A DNA stretch of 64,000 bases from Terriglobia bacterium (GTDB lineage Bacteria > Acidobacteriota > Terriglobia > JAJPHL01): assembly GCA_021325275.1 (NCBI GenBank), contig JAJPHL010000059.1, positions 1-64,000 on the forward strand, given 5' to 3'. The stretch's first letter is position 1; every line of letters starts with the position of its first letter. Below are positions 50,805 through 58,160 of the stretch, in pieces. The notes beneath the pieces were generated by a model, which was given only the letters and a program-made list of their open reading frames with translations, was not told the origin of the DNA and searched no databases. Both the position numbers and the translations under genes were made by a program.

Positions 50805-51737
50805 ATGGGAAGCACCACGTTGAAGGGATGCGGTACGGCGCTCGCGACGCCCTTCACCCCCGACGGCGCGCGTCTCGATGAAAACGCGTTTCGCAATTTG
50901 CTGCGTTATCAAATCGAAGGCGGAGTGCATTTTCTGGTTCCTTGCGGAACGACCGGCGAAAATCCGACGTTATCGCACGAAGAAGCGTTGCGCGTCGTCG
51001 AAATGACCGTGGCCGCCGCGAAACCGGCGAGAATTCCCGTATACGCCGGCGCGGGCGGCAACAACACTGCGCACATCATCGAACTGGCGCGCGAGTACGA
51101 AAAGCTTGGCGTCACAGGGATTCTGAGCGTGTCGCCGTACTACAACAAGCCGACGCAGGAGGGTTTGTACCAGCATTACGCGGCGATCGCGAAGAGCGTG
51201 CCTTTGCCGATCATCGTGTACAACGTCCCCGGCCGCACGGCATCGAACATCGAGCCGGCGACGCTCGCGAGAATCGCACGCATCGACAACATTGTCGCGG
51301 TGAAGGAAGCGTCGGGCAACATTTCGCAGATGGCGGAAATCGCCGCGACCGTTCCCGATGGATTCGCGCTGCTATCCGGCGACGATTCCATCACCATCCC
51401 GGTGATTTCGCTCGGCGGCGTGGGCGTCGTTTCGGTGGTGTCGAACGAAATGCCCGCGGGGATGTCGCAGTTGGTGAATGCGGCTTTGCGCGGAGATTAC
51501 GCGGATGCTCGCCGGCGCCAGAAAAAAATGCTGCCGCTGATGCAAACCAACTTCATCGAATCGAGCCCGATTCCCGTGAAAGCGGCCCTTGCAATGATGG
51601 GATTGATCGAAGAGAGCTACCGGCTGCCGCTCGTGCCGATGAAACCGGAAAACAAAGCTAAGTTGCGCGCCGCGCTGGAGGAGTCGGGTGCCTTCCAAGA
51701 ATACAACGCTTGCCGAACGGATCGAGTCGCTGTTTGA
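50805..51737 (+). CDS. dapA: 4-hydroxy-tetrahydrodipicolinate synthase
   Basis: A 310-residue TIM-barrel aldolase condensing pyruvate with aspartate semialdehyde. PCGTTGENPTLSHEE near 44-58, YNVPGRTASN (catalytic Tyr) near 140, and VAVKEASGN with Schiff-base lysine near 168. The Shine-Dalgarno AAGGAGGT, 7 bases before the ATG, is one of the strongest in the window. The last 16 codons run into dapD (50-base overlap in another frame), so the C-terminus is longer than usual. Confidence 0.94.
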   Translation: MGSTTLKGCGTALATPFTPDGARLDENAFRNLLRYQIEGGVHFLVPCGTTGENPTLSHEEALRVVEMTVAAAKPARIPVYAGAGGNNTAHIIELAREYEKLGVTGILSVSPYYNKPTQEGLYQHYAAIAKSVPLPIIVYNVPGRTASNIEPATLARIARIDNIVAVKEASGNISQMAEIAATVPDGFALLSGDDSITIPVISLGGVGVVSVVSNEMPAGMSQLVNAALRGDYADARRRQKKMLPLMQTNFIESSPIPVKAALAMMGLIEESYRLPLVPMKPENKAKLRAALEESGAFQEYNACRTDRVAV

Positions 51738-52524
51738 TCAGCCGGAAATCACCAAGGACCACAAAAAGGCGTTCGACGAACTGTGGTACGACTTGGACGC
51801 CGGGCGCGCACGCGCGGCCGAACCGGATTCGTCGTCGCCGACAGGATGGCGCGTCAATGCCTGGGTGAAGAAAGGCATTCTCATCGGTTTTCGCATCGGA
51901 AAAATCGTGGATATGTCGGCGCTGGGCCCTTTGCCGTTCTACGACAAGAACACGTATCCGGTGAAGCGCATCGGCATTGGCGACGGCGTGCGCATTGTCC
52001 CCGGCGGATCGTCAATCCGCAGCGGTGCGTTCGTCGCGCCGGGCGTCACGTGCATGCCGCCGATGTACATCAACACCGGCGCGTACGTCGATGAAGGAAC
52101 CATGGTCGATTCGCACGCGCTCGTTGGATCGTGCGCGCAGATCGGCAAGCGCGTACACTTGAGCGCCGCGGCGCAAATCGGCGGCGTGCTCGAACCGGTC
52201 GGCGCGCTGCCCGTGATCATCGAAGACGACGTGATGGTCGGTGGGAATTGCGGCGTGTACGAAGGGACGATCGTGAAATCGCGCGCGGTACTCGGCGCGG
52301 GCACGATCATCACGGGGTCGACGCCGCTGTACGACACGGTTCGCGGGAAAATTTATCGGAAGACGGCCGACACGCCGCTGATTGTCCCCGAAGGCGCGGT
52401 GGTGGTGCCGGGATCGCGCGCCATTCAGTCACAGTGGGATTTGTCGCTGTATGCGCCGGTGATCGTGAAGTATCGCGACGACAAGACCGATCTTGGGACG
52501 AGGTTAGAGGAACTGTTGAGGTGA
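51688..52524 (+). CDS. dapD: Tetrahydrodipicolinate N-succinyltransferase
   Basis: A 278-residue left-handed beta-helix acyltransferase, third enzyme of the succinylase route to diaminopimelate. Hexapeptide repeats run from about 100 to 240 (GAFVAPGVTCMPPMYINTGA, VMVGGNCGVYEGTIVKSRAV). The N-terminal helical part is family-like (RIESLFDQPE). It starts at GTG with GGAGGAG 5 bases upstream, inside dapA. Together with dapB, dapA, lysC and the M20 peptidase it accounts for most of the pathway. Confidence 0.93.
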   Translation: MPSKNTTLAERIESLFDQPEITKDHKKAFDELWYDLDAGRARAAEPDSSSPTGWRVNAWVKKGILIGFRIGKIVDMSALGPLPFYDKNTYPVKRIGIGDGVRIVPGGSSIRSGAFVAPGVTCMPPMYINTGAYVDEGTMVDSHALVGSCAQIGKRVHLSAAAQIGGVLEPVGALPVIIEDDVMVGGNCGVYEGTIVKSRAVLGAGTIITGSTPLYDTVRGKIYRKTADTPLIVPEGAVVVPGSRAIQSQWDLSLYAPVIVKYRDDKTDLGTRLEELLR

Positions 52525-52526
52525 CC

Positions 52527-53399
52527 ATGCAGCAATCAACGGCCCTGATAGCGGCGATTCTCGCTTGTGGCGCTGCCGGTGCCCAAGCGCCTCACAAGCT
52601 GGAATTTGAAGTCGCATCGGTGCACGTTGCGCCCCCGCCCGACGGTCGCGGATTTCGCGTCGGCGCGCGCGGCGGGCCCGGATCTCCCGATCCGACACGC
52701 TGGTTATGCGAGAACATGACCATGTTCGGCCTGATCAGCCGGGCCTATGATGTGAAGGACTATCAAATCGCGCATCCGGACAACCTGACCGATTCGCCGC
52801 GGTACAACATTACAGCGAGAGTTCCCGAAGGCGCCACCAAAGACGACTTCCGCGTCATGCTGCAAAATCTTCTCACTGATCGCTTCAAGCTGAAATTCCA
52901 TCGTGAGACGCGGCAGATGCCGATCTACAAACTCGTGGTCGGCAAGAGCGGAGTGAAGTTTAAGGAGTCGGGAGGACCGCCGAACAGCGAAGAATCGTCC
53001 AACGGACCCAAGTTCGATAAAGATGGCTATCCGAACGTGGCTCCGGGTACGATGGGCATCATGTCGCTGAACGGGGTTGCTCGCGCGCGGGTCAACGGCA
53101 GCAACGAAGCGATGGCGGATCTCGCCGTCACGATTTCATATCAAGTCGACCGTCCTGTTGTCGACGCAACTGGGCTAACCGGAAAGTACGATTTCGTTCT
53201 GTCCTGGTTCCCAGAGAATATGAGATCGCCGGCGGCGGCCGCTCCCTCGGCGGAAAGCGCCTCAAGCGCTCCCGCGCCGGAAGGTCCAACACTAATGCAA
53301 GCGATCCAGGAGCAGCTTGGGCTGAAACTAGAGGCAGCCAAGGGTCCGATTGAAATGTTCGTGGTGGAATCCTTCGAGAAAACTCCCAGCGAAAACTAG
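52527..53399 (+). CDS. TIGR03435 family exported protein
   Basis: A 290-residue protein of a family largely restricted to Acidobacteria. Signal peptide to about GAQA. FEVASVHVAPP follows; then RYNITARVPEGATKDDFRVM, LLTDRFKLKFHRETRQMPIYKLV, PVVDATGLTGKYDFVLSW, and the end LKLEAAKGPIEMFVVES. All are family landmarks. Function unknown. The ATG at 52527 is 2 bases after the dapD stop. Convergent with pheT, the two stops sharing CTAG. Confidence 0.92.
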   Translation: MQQSTALIAAILACGAAGAQAPHKLEFEVASVHVAPPPDGRGFRVGARGGPGSPDPTRWLCENMTMFGLISRAYDVKDYQIAHPDNLTDSPRYNITARVPEGATKDDFRVMLQNLLTDRFKLKFHRETRQMPIYKLVVGKSGVKFKESGGPPNSEESSNGPKFDKDGYPNVAPGTMGIMSLNGVARARVNGSNEAMADLAVTISYQVDRPVVDATGLTGKYDFVLSWFPENMRSPAAAAPSAESASSAPAPEGPTLMQAIQEQLGLKLEAAKGPIEMFVVESFEKTPSEN

Positions 53400-55408
53400 C
53401 GTGACTCCAAACGAAGGGTCACACCTAATGGACGGAGGGCCATGACGATCGCAACGGCTTCATCGTTTACCTCTTTATCCGAAAGCGTACGCTCGCTACT
53501 CTGGAACCGGAACCTCAAGAGCAAACTGTAGTGACCTTGCGGGACCTGCTCGCCCCGGAAAGGATCGCCAACGGCGATGATTTCGCGTAGATTAACAATG
53601 CCGGCCCCATGTACTTGGCGATGCAAAGACTGGAACGTCACGGAGTCGGGCACGATGAGCGACAAATCGCGATCCACCGCCGGGAAGCGCGGCAAGTCGC
53701 GGTGCTTCGGCACGCGGAGTCCTGCGCGATACAACGGATCGAGGAAAAACTCGGCGGCCCACACCGGCTGACGGAACCCGTACTCCGACGCAACACGCGG
53801 ATGCAGTTCGCCGAAACGTCCCAGCGTTTCACCACCCGAGATCATGCGCGCCGAGCGGCCGGGATGGAAATAATCCACGCCGACGGCTGAGTCGAAGGAA
53901 ACGGCGCACTCGAATTGATCGAGGACCGTTTCGATATCGCCTTTGAGATGCAAGAAATCGCCGGGCGCAAGAGCGATACCCAGCGTCGGCGGCTCTTCGT
54001 AGGCATTTCCCGCGTGGCGATAAATCTTTCCCACCTCGAAAACGCGCGACTCCGCTTCACCGTGATTCAAATTCCACAACACGGCGTCCAGCACGCCGGG
54101 CAGCGGCGACGTTCGCAGCACCGCCGACTCCGCGCTTAAGGGATTGCCGATCGCCGCCGGTTCTTCAGACGAAAAGCGGCGCGTCTTGGCTTCGGGCACG
54201 AGCGAGATCGCAATCGTTTCGTCGTAGCCGAGAGCGCGCGCCGTGTCGCGAAGCACGCGTTCCATCGCGGCATGCGGCGGACGATGAACGCCGCCGGCCC
54301 AGGAACAGAGGGAATCGGGTAAGCGTTCGAATCCATAGTGCCGCGCGACCTCTTCCACGATGTCGATCTCGCGCGTGACATCGAGTCGCCAACTCGGCGG
54401 AATCATTTTCCAATTGCCGTAGCCGAGTTCGTCGGGCATGAAGCCGAGCCGCCGCAAAATTCGCAAAACTTCCGCCGCCGGAACCTGCACGCCGATGATG
54501 CGATCGAGCTCCTTGCGGCGCAGTTCGATCACCGCGCGCGGCTGCGGATTCGGATACGCATCGAGGCGTCCCTTGAGGATTTCCCCGCCCGCGACCTTCT
54601 GGATCAACTCGGCGGCGCGATCGGTCGCGGTGCCCGTGAAATTCAAATCCATGCCGCGCTCGAAGCGATGACTGGCGTCGGTGTGCATGCCAAAATGGCG
54701 CGCTGTCTTGCGGATCGACTTCGGCTCGAACCACGCGGCCTCGAGCAGCACGTTCACGGTGCGATCGCTAATGCCGCTGTTCTGTCCGCCCATGACGCCG
54801 CCGATGCCGACGGGCTTTTCACCGTCGCAAATCAGCAAGTGATCCGGAGTGAATTTGCGCTCGATGCCATCGAGCGTTTCCATGGTTTCGCCGGCACGCG
54901 CGCGGCGCACGATGATTTTTCGCCCCGCGACCTGGTCGAGATCGAAGGAGTGCAACGGATGCCCGTTTTCTAGCATCAGGTAATTCGTCACGTCCGCAAC
55001 ATTATTGATCGACCGTTGTCCCGCCGCTTCAAGACGCCGCACCATCCACTCGGGCGACGGCCCGACTTTTACGCCCATGATCACGCGCGCCGTGTAGCGC
55101 GGGCACAAGTCGGCGTCGAGAATCTCCACCGACGCCACATCGGACGCCGCCTTGCTTGATTCTTGAAACGTTGGGCGAATCGGCTTGAGATCGCGATCGA
55201 AAATCGTGGCCGCCTCGCGCGCAAGACCATAGTGATTCATCGCGTCGGGACGATTCGTTCCGATGTCGGCTTCGAGCACGGACTCGCCGTTCGCCGCCGT
55301 CTCCACGCCGTCGATGGCCAAGCCGGCGAGCGTCAGCTTCTCCGCGAGCTCATGGTCGCTCGCGGGGATCTCGACAAATTCGCGCAACCAACTGGTAACG
55401 ATTTTCAT
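53396..55408 (-). CDS. pheT: Phenylalanyl-tRNA synthetase beta subunit, short form
   Basis: A 670-residue subunit charging tRNA-Phe with PheS. It begins MKIVTSWLREFVEI, but after residue 45 it goes straight to TNRPDAMNHYGLAREAA (B1), with no EMAP-like tRNA-binding OB domain of about 110 residues. B3/B4 editing region (CPRYTARVIMG, NVADVTNYLMLENGHPLHSFD), B5, the core-like domain and the C-terminal anticodon-binding domain (PRFPAVDRDLSLIVPDSV) are present. 6 bases after pheS. Confidence 0.95.
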   Translation of the reverse strand: MKIVTSWLREFVEIPASDHELAEKLTLAGLAIDGVETAANGESVLEADIGTNRPDAMNHYGLAREAATIFDRDLKPIRPTFQESSKAASDVASVEILDADLCPRYTARVIMGVKVGPSPEWMVRRLEAAGQRSINNVADVTNYLMLENGHPLHSFDLDQVAGRKIIVRRARAGETMETLDGIERKFTPDHLLICDGEKPVGIGGVMGGQNSGISDRTVNVLLEAAWFEPKSIRKTARHFGMHTDASHRFERGMDLNFTGTATDRAAELIQKVAGGEILKGRLDAYPNPQPRAVIELRRKELDRIIGVQVPAAEVLRILRRLGFMPDELGYGNWKMIPPSWRLDVTREIDIVEEVARHYGFERLPDSLCSWAGGVHRPPHAAMERVLRDTARALGYDETIAISLVPEAKTRRFSSEEPAAIGNPLSAESAVLRTSPLPGVLDAVLWNLNHGEAESRVFEVGKIYRHAGNAYEEPPTLGIALAPGDFLHLKGDIETVLDQFECAVSFDSAVGVDYFHPGRSARMISGGETLGRFGELHPRVASEYGFRQPVWAAEFFLDPLYRAGLRVPKHRDLPRFPAVDRDLSLIVPDSVTFQSLHRQVHGAGIVNLREIIAVGDPFRGEQVPQGHYSLLLRFRFQSSERTLSDKEVNDEAVAIVMALRPLGVTLRLESR

Positions 55409-55414
55409 CGGACG

Positions 55415-56494
55415 TTAACGAAACTGCCGCAGGAAGCGCTTGTCTCCCTGCCAAAGAAGCTGAATGTCGTTGATGCCGTACTTCATCAGCGCCAAACGAT
55501 CGGCGCCGCATCCGAAAGCGAAGCCGGAAACTTTTTCCGGATCGTAGCCCACGAATCCATAGAGCGCCGGATCGATCATGCCGCTGCCGAGCAATTCCAC
55601 CCATCCGGTGCGTTTACACACGGGACATCCCGATCCGCCGCAAATCAAGCAGCCGATATCGAGTTCCGCGCTGGGCTCGGTGAACGGAAAAAAGCTCGGA
55701 CGGAAGCGCGTCTTCACATGCGGACCGAAAAAGCGCCGCGTGAATTCGTTGAGCGTGCCCTTCAAATCGCACAGCGAGACGTTCGTGTCGACGGCGAAGC
55801 ACTCCATTTGATGGAACATGAACGAGTGCGAGGCGTCGGGCGCATCGCGGCGATACACTTTGCCGAGCACTACCGCGCGCACCGGCGGCTTCTGCTTTTC
55901 CATGGTGCGAATCTGCACAGGTGAGGTGTGCGTGCGCAGCAAGTAGTTGCCGGATCCCGCGAGAAACAGCGTGTCCTGGGTGTCGCGCGCCGGATGGTCG
56001 GGCGGAAAATTCAGCGCTTCGAAATTGTAGTAGTCGGTTTCGATCTCCGGGCCCGTTTCGACCGAATATCCCATCGACCGGAAGATTTCTTCGATCTCTT
56101 GCATCACCCACTGCACGGGATGATGCGCGCCGATTTCGCGGCGAATGCCCGGCAGTGTGACGTCGACGCGTTCACCGGCGAGTTCTTGCGTCGCGGCGTT
56201 CTTCAATGCGTCGATTGATTCTTCGGCGTGCTTGCGAAGCTCGTTGATGAGTTTACCGGTGACGCGCTTCAGCGGACCCGGCGCGGTTTTCAGCCAATTG
56301 TCGTTGGCCGCACCGATCAATCCTTGCTTGCGGCCGAGCCAGTGAATGCGCAACGTCTCGGCGTCTTGACCCGATGCGAGGTCGCGATCGAGGGTGGCGC
56401 GCAATTCTCCCAATAAGGCCGTGACGGCGGCTTCGTCGCCGATGCCCAAATCCTGGAGACTGCGTTTGACCTTTTCTGAAATGGCTTCAGACAT
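55415..56494 (-). CDS. pheS: Phenylalanyl-tRNA synthetase alpha subunit
   Basis: A 359-residue catalytic subunit. An N-terminal coiled coil (about 1-95) is followed by the class II core: motif 1 near HHPVQWVMQEIEEIF, motif 2 LLRTHTSPVQIRTME and VYRRDAPDASHSFMFHQMEC, motif 3 FGCGADRLALMKYGI. A cysteine set GCLICGGSGCPVCKRTG near 275-291 suggests a bound zinc, seen in some bacterial PheS. The ATG 56494 begins MSEAISEKV. No T-box or leader-peptide signature lies upstream, only a repeat. Confidence 0.95.
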   Translation of the reverse strand: MSEAISEKVKRSLQDLGIGDEAAVTALLGELRATLDRDLASGQDAETLRIHWLGRKQGLIGAANDNWLKTAPGPLKRVTGKLINELRKHAEESIDALKNAATQELAGERVDVTLPGIRREIGAHHPVQWVMQEIEEIFRSMGYSVETGPEIETDYYNFEALNFPPDHPARDTQDTLFLAGSGNYLLRTHTSPVQIRTMEKQKPPVRAVVLGKVYRRDAPDASHSFMFHQMECFAVDTNVSLCDLKGTLNEFTRRFFGPHVKTRFRPSFFPFTEPSAELDIGCLICGGSGCPVCKRTGWVELLGSGMIDPALYGFVGYDPEKVSGFAFGCGADRLALMKYGINDIQLLWQGDKRFLRQFR

Positions 56495-56503
56495 ACAAAG
56501 GGA

Positions 56504-56596
56504 TTTTTTCAACGCAGAGACGCAGAGGCGCAGAGAAAACCTGAATCGCGCGCGACTCTGGTTTTCTCTGCGTCTCTGCGTCTCTGCGGTAAAAGA
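56504..56596. repeat. Long inverted repeat of the AACGCAGAGACGCAGAG type
   Basis: Near-perfect 36-base arms (56504-56540 and 56561-56596) flank about 20 bases. The arms are made of tandem (A/G)CGCAGAG units, the same motif as in the element at 3913-4107. It fills the rplT-pheS gap and would form a long hairpin in the operon mRNA. Confidence 0.65.
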
Positions 56597-56606
56597 ACCG
56601 TCAATC

Positions 56607-57002
56607 TTAACTCTTCGCTGGAGGTTTGGGCGTAGGCTTTTCCGCCTGCTTCAGCGCCGCTTTCGACGTCTCGGCGAGCGACGCGAAGCCCGCCGCGTCG
56701 TTCACCGCCATGTCAGCGAGAACCTTGCGATCGAGATCGACGCCGGCCAGTTTCAGTCCATGCATGAACTGGCTGTAGCTCAAGCCGCTGAGCCGCGAGG
56801 CCGCACCGATGCGCACGATCCACAGCGAGCGGAAATCGCGCTTCTTCTCGCGGCGTCCGCGATACGCGTATTTGCCGGCCTTTTGGATGGCCTGCTGCGC
56901 GGCACGGTAGAGTTTTGATTTAGTAAGGAAATATCCGGATGCGCGCTTCAGTATCTTTTTGCGCCGAGCGCGCCGTTTAGTACCTCGTTTTACACGTGGC
57001 AA
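56607..57002 (-). CDS. rplT: 50S ribosomal protein L20
   Basis: A 131-residue rRNA-binding protein with the L20 landmarks [27 protein letters not shown] and [22 protein letters not shown]-like ([18 protein letters not shown]). It is about 12 residues longer than usual, with a [10 protein letters not shown] tail. It starts at TTG with AAAGGAG 6 bases upstream. In other bacteria L20 represses its own operon; see the 123-base leader before it. Confidence 0.95.
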   Translation of the reverse strand: MPRVKRGTKRRARRKKILKRASGYFLTKSKLYRAAQQAIQKAGKYAYRGRREKKRDFRSLWIVRIGAASRLSGLSYSQFMHGLKLAGVDLDRKVLADMAVNDAAGFASLAETSKAALKQAEKPTPKPPAKS

Positions 57003-57125
57003 GGTTTTCTCCTTTCAAAGTGAGTCCGCACGTCTTGCGACGGGGACGGGCCGCGGAACAGGCACCTGCCAGGCGCTGTCCACAAGCCGAGGGATCGCCA
57101 GAAAAATCCTGGCGGCGCCAAAAAA
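57003..57125 (-). promoter_or_regulatory. Structured rpmI-rplT spacer, possible L20 control region
   Basis: This 123-base spacer is unusually long for a ribosomal protein operon. It holds a CGCCAG/CTGGCG hairpin near 57092-57110 and further GC-rich pairing (GCCTGGCAGG), ending in the rplT RBS. L20 autoregulation through an mRNA fold mimicking its rRNA site is known in enterobacteria and Bacilli; here it is only a positional inference. Confidence 0.3.
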
Positions 57126-57320
57126 CTACTTCGGCAACATTTGACTCAAAGTCTTGGCCACCGTTCCGGTGATCTCCACGGGCCGGCCGAGCGAACGCTT
57201 GCGCTTCGGTCCCTTGCTCGTGAGGATGTGGCGGTTGAAGGCCTTGTGACGCATGATTTTTCCGCTGCCGGTGCGCTTCATGCGCTTCGCCGCGCCGCGG
57301 TGAGATTTCATCTTAGGCAT
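57126..57320 (-). CDS. rpmI: 50S ribosomal protein L35
   Basis: A 64-residue basic protein: [20 protein letters not shown] at the start, [16 protein letters not shown] in the middle, typical L35. It lies between infC and rplT as in most bacteria. Confidence 0.97.
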   Translation of the reverse strand: MPKMKSHRGAAKRMKRTGSGKIMRHKAFNRHILTSKGPKRKRSLGRPVEITGTVAKTLSQMLPK

Positions 57321-57368
57321 AAGTTGATCCTTTGTTCGATTTGCTCGCGTGTACCGATCGCGATTTCG

Positions 57369-57986
57369 CTACGCTTGCGGCGCGGCGTTTCCGCTGGAAA
57401 CACTGGCGCCACTCGCGGCGCTCCCGTCATTCGCGGGCGCCGCCGGTTTCGGTTTCGGCGGCTTCGTGGCTACTTTCTTCGTCGGAGCCAAAATCGCCGT
57501 GAAGAAACGTCCTTCCATTCGCGGCCGCGCTTCCGGTACGCCGTGTTCGGCGAGTTCGGCGATCAAGCGCTGCAACACTTCGCGTCCGATTTCCTGGTGA
57601 GTCATTTCGCGTCCGCGAAATTCGATCACCGCTTTCACCTTGTCGCCCTGGCCCAGGAAACGGATCGCGTGGTTCTTCTTGAAGGTGTAGTCATGCTCGT
57701 CCACGTTGGGACGAAACTTCACTTCCTTGATCACGATGCTGTGCTGGTGCTTCTTGGCTTCGTGCGCGCGTTTGGACTGTTGGTACAAGAACTTGCCGTA
57801 GTCCATGATCTTGCAGACTGGCGGCTGAGCGGTCGGTGCAATTTCCACCAAGTCCAGCCCTTGTTCCCGCGCCTTTTTCAGCGCTTCAAAGGGCTGCATG
57901 ATCCCAAGCTGTTCCCCATCGTCCCCGATGACCCGAATCTCACGGGCCCGAATGCGGTCATTAATGCGAGTAAATCTGTCGGCGAT
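57369..57986 (-). CDS. infC: Translation initiation factor IF-3 (ATC start)
   Basis: A 205-residue factor keeping 30S subunits free and proofreading start codons. N-domain DRFTRINDRIRAREIRVIGD...MQPFEALKKAREQG, C-domain FRPNVDEHDYTFKKNHAIRF. The upstream in-frame stop (TAA) and the first in-frame ATG at 57899 leave no ATG/GTG/TTG for the conserved N-terminus. The ATC at 57986 is 8 bases after GGAGGAGGAGG, so it is the best start; IF-3 genes classically use ATT/ATC for self-control. The C-terminus has an Ala/Pro/Lys-rich extension of about 30 residues. Confidence 0.9.
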   Translation of the reverse strand: MADRFTRINDRIRAREIRVIGDDGEQLGIMQPFEALKKAREQGLDLVEIAPTAQPPVCKIMDYGKFLYQQSKRAHEAKKHQHSIVIKEVKFRPNVDEHDYTFKKNHAIRFLGQGDKVKAVIEFRGREMTHQEIGREVLQRLIAELAEHGVPEARPRMEGRFFTAILAPTKKVATKPPKPKPAAPANDGSAASGASVSSGNAAPQA

Positions 57987-57994
57987 AAGTCGAG

Positions 57995-58006
57995 TCCTCC
58001 TCCTCC
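57995..58006 (-). promoter_or_regulatory. Ribosome binding site deciding the infC ATC start
   Basis: GGAGGAGGAGGA on the minus strand, 8 bases before ATC 57986. Its optimal spacing to ATC, rather than to any canonical codon, supports the rare start. Confidence 0.7.
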
Positions 58007-58048
58007 GTTAGCCTTTGGATTATACCATAGCGGACGGGCGGTATTGGA

Positions 58049-58089
58049 ACACGGAAGGCACGGAAAAAACACGGAAGGACACGGGAAGG
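58049..58089. repeat. CACGGAAGG-type tandem repeat
   Basis: Three imperfect ACACGGAAGG(C/A) units (AACACGGAAGGCACGGA, AACACGGAAGGACACGGGAAGG) in the thrS-infC gap. A repeat of this type occurs between genes of many environmental bacteria. The remainder of 57987-58160 is AT-rich (TTTTTGATTTTTGATTT) and has nothing else. Confidence 0.5.
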
Positions 58090-58160
58090 TTCAACCCAGT
58101 GGACTATAGGCCTTACTTTTGCCTTTTGATTTTTGATTTTTGATTTCGGTTTTGCCTCGA

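Noticed and set aside
56495-56606. T-box or attenuator before pheS
   Set aside because: The region is filled by the CGCAGAG inverted repeat. No specifier loop, T-box consensus or Phe-rich leader peptide is visible.
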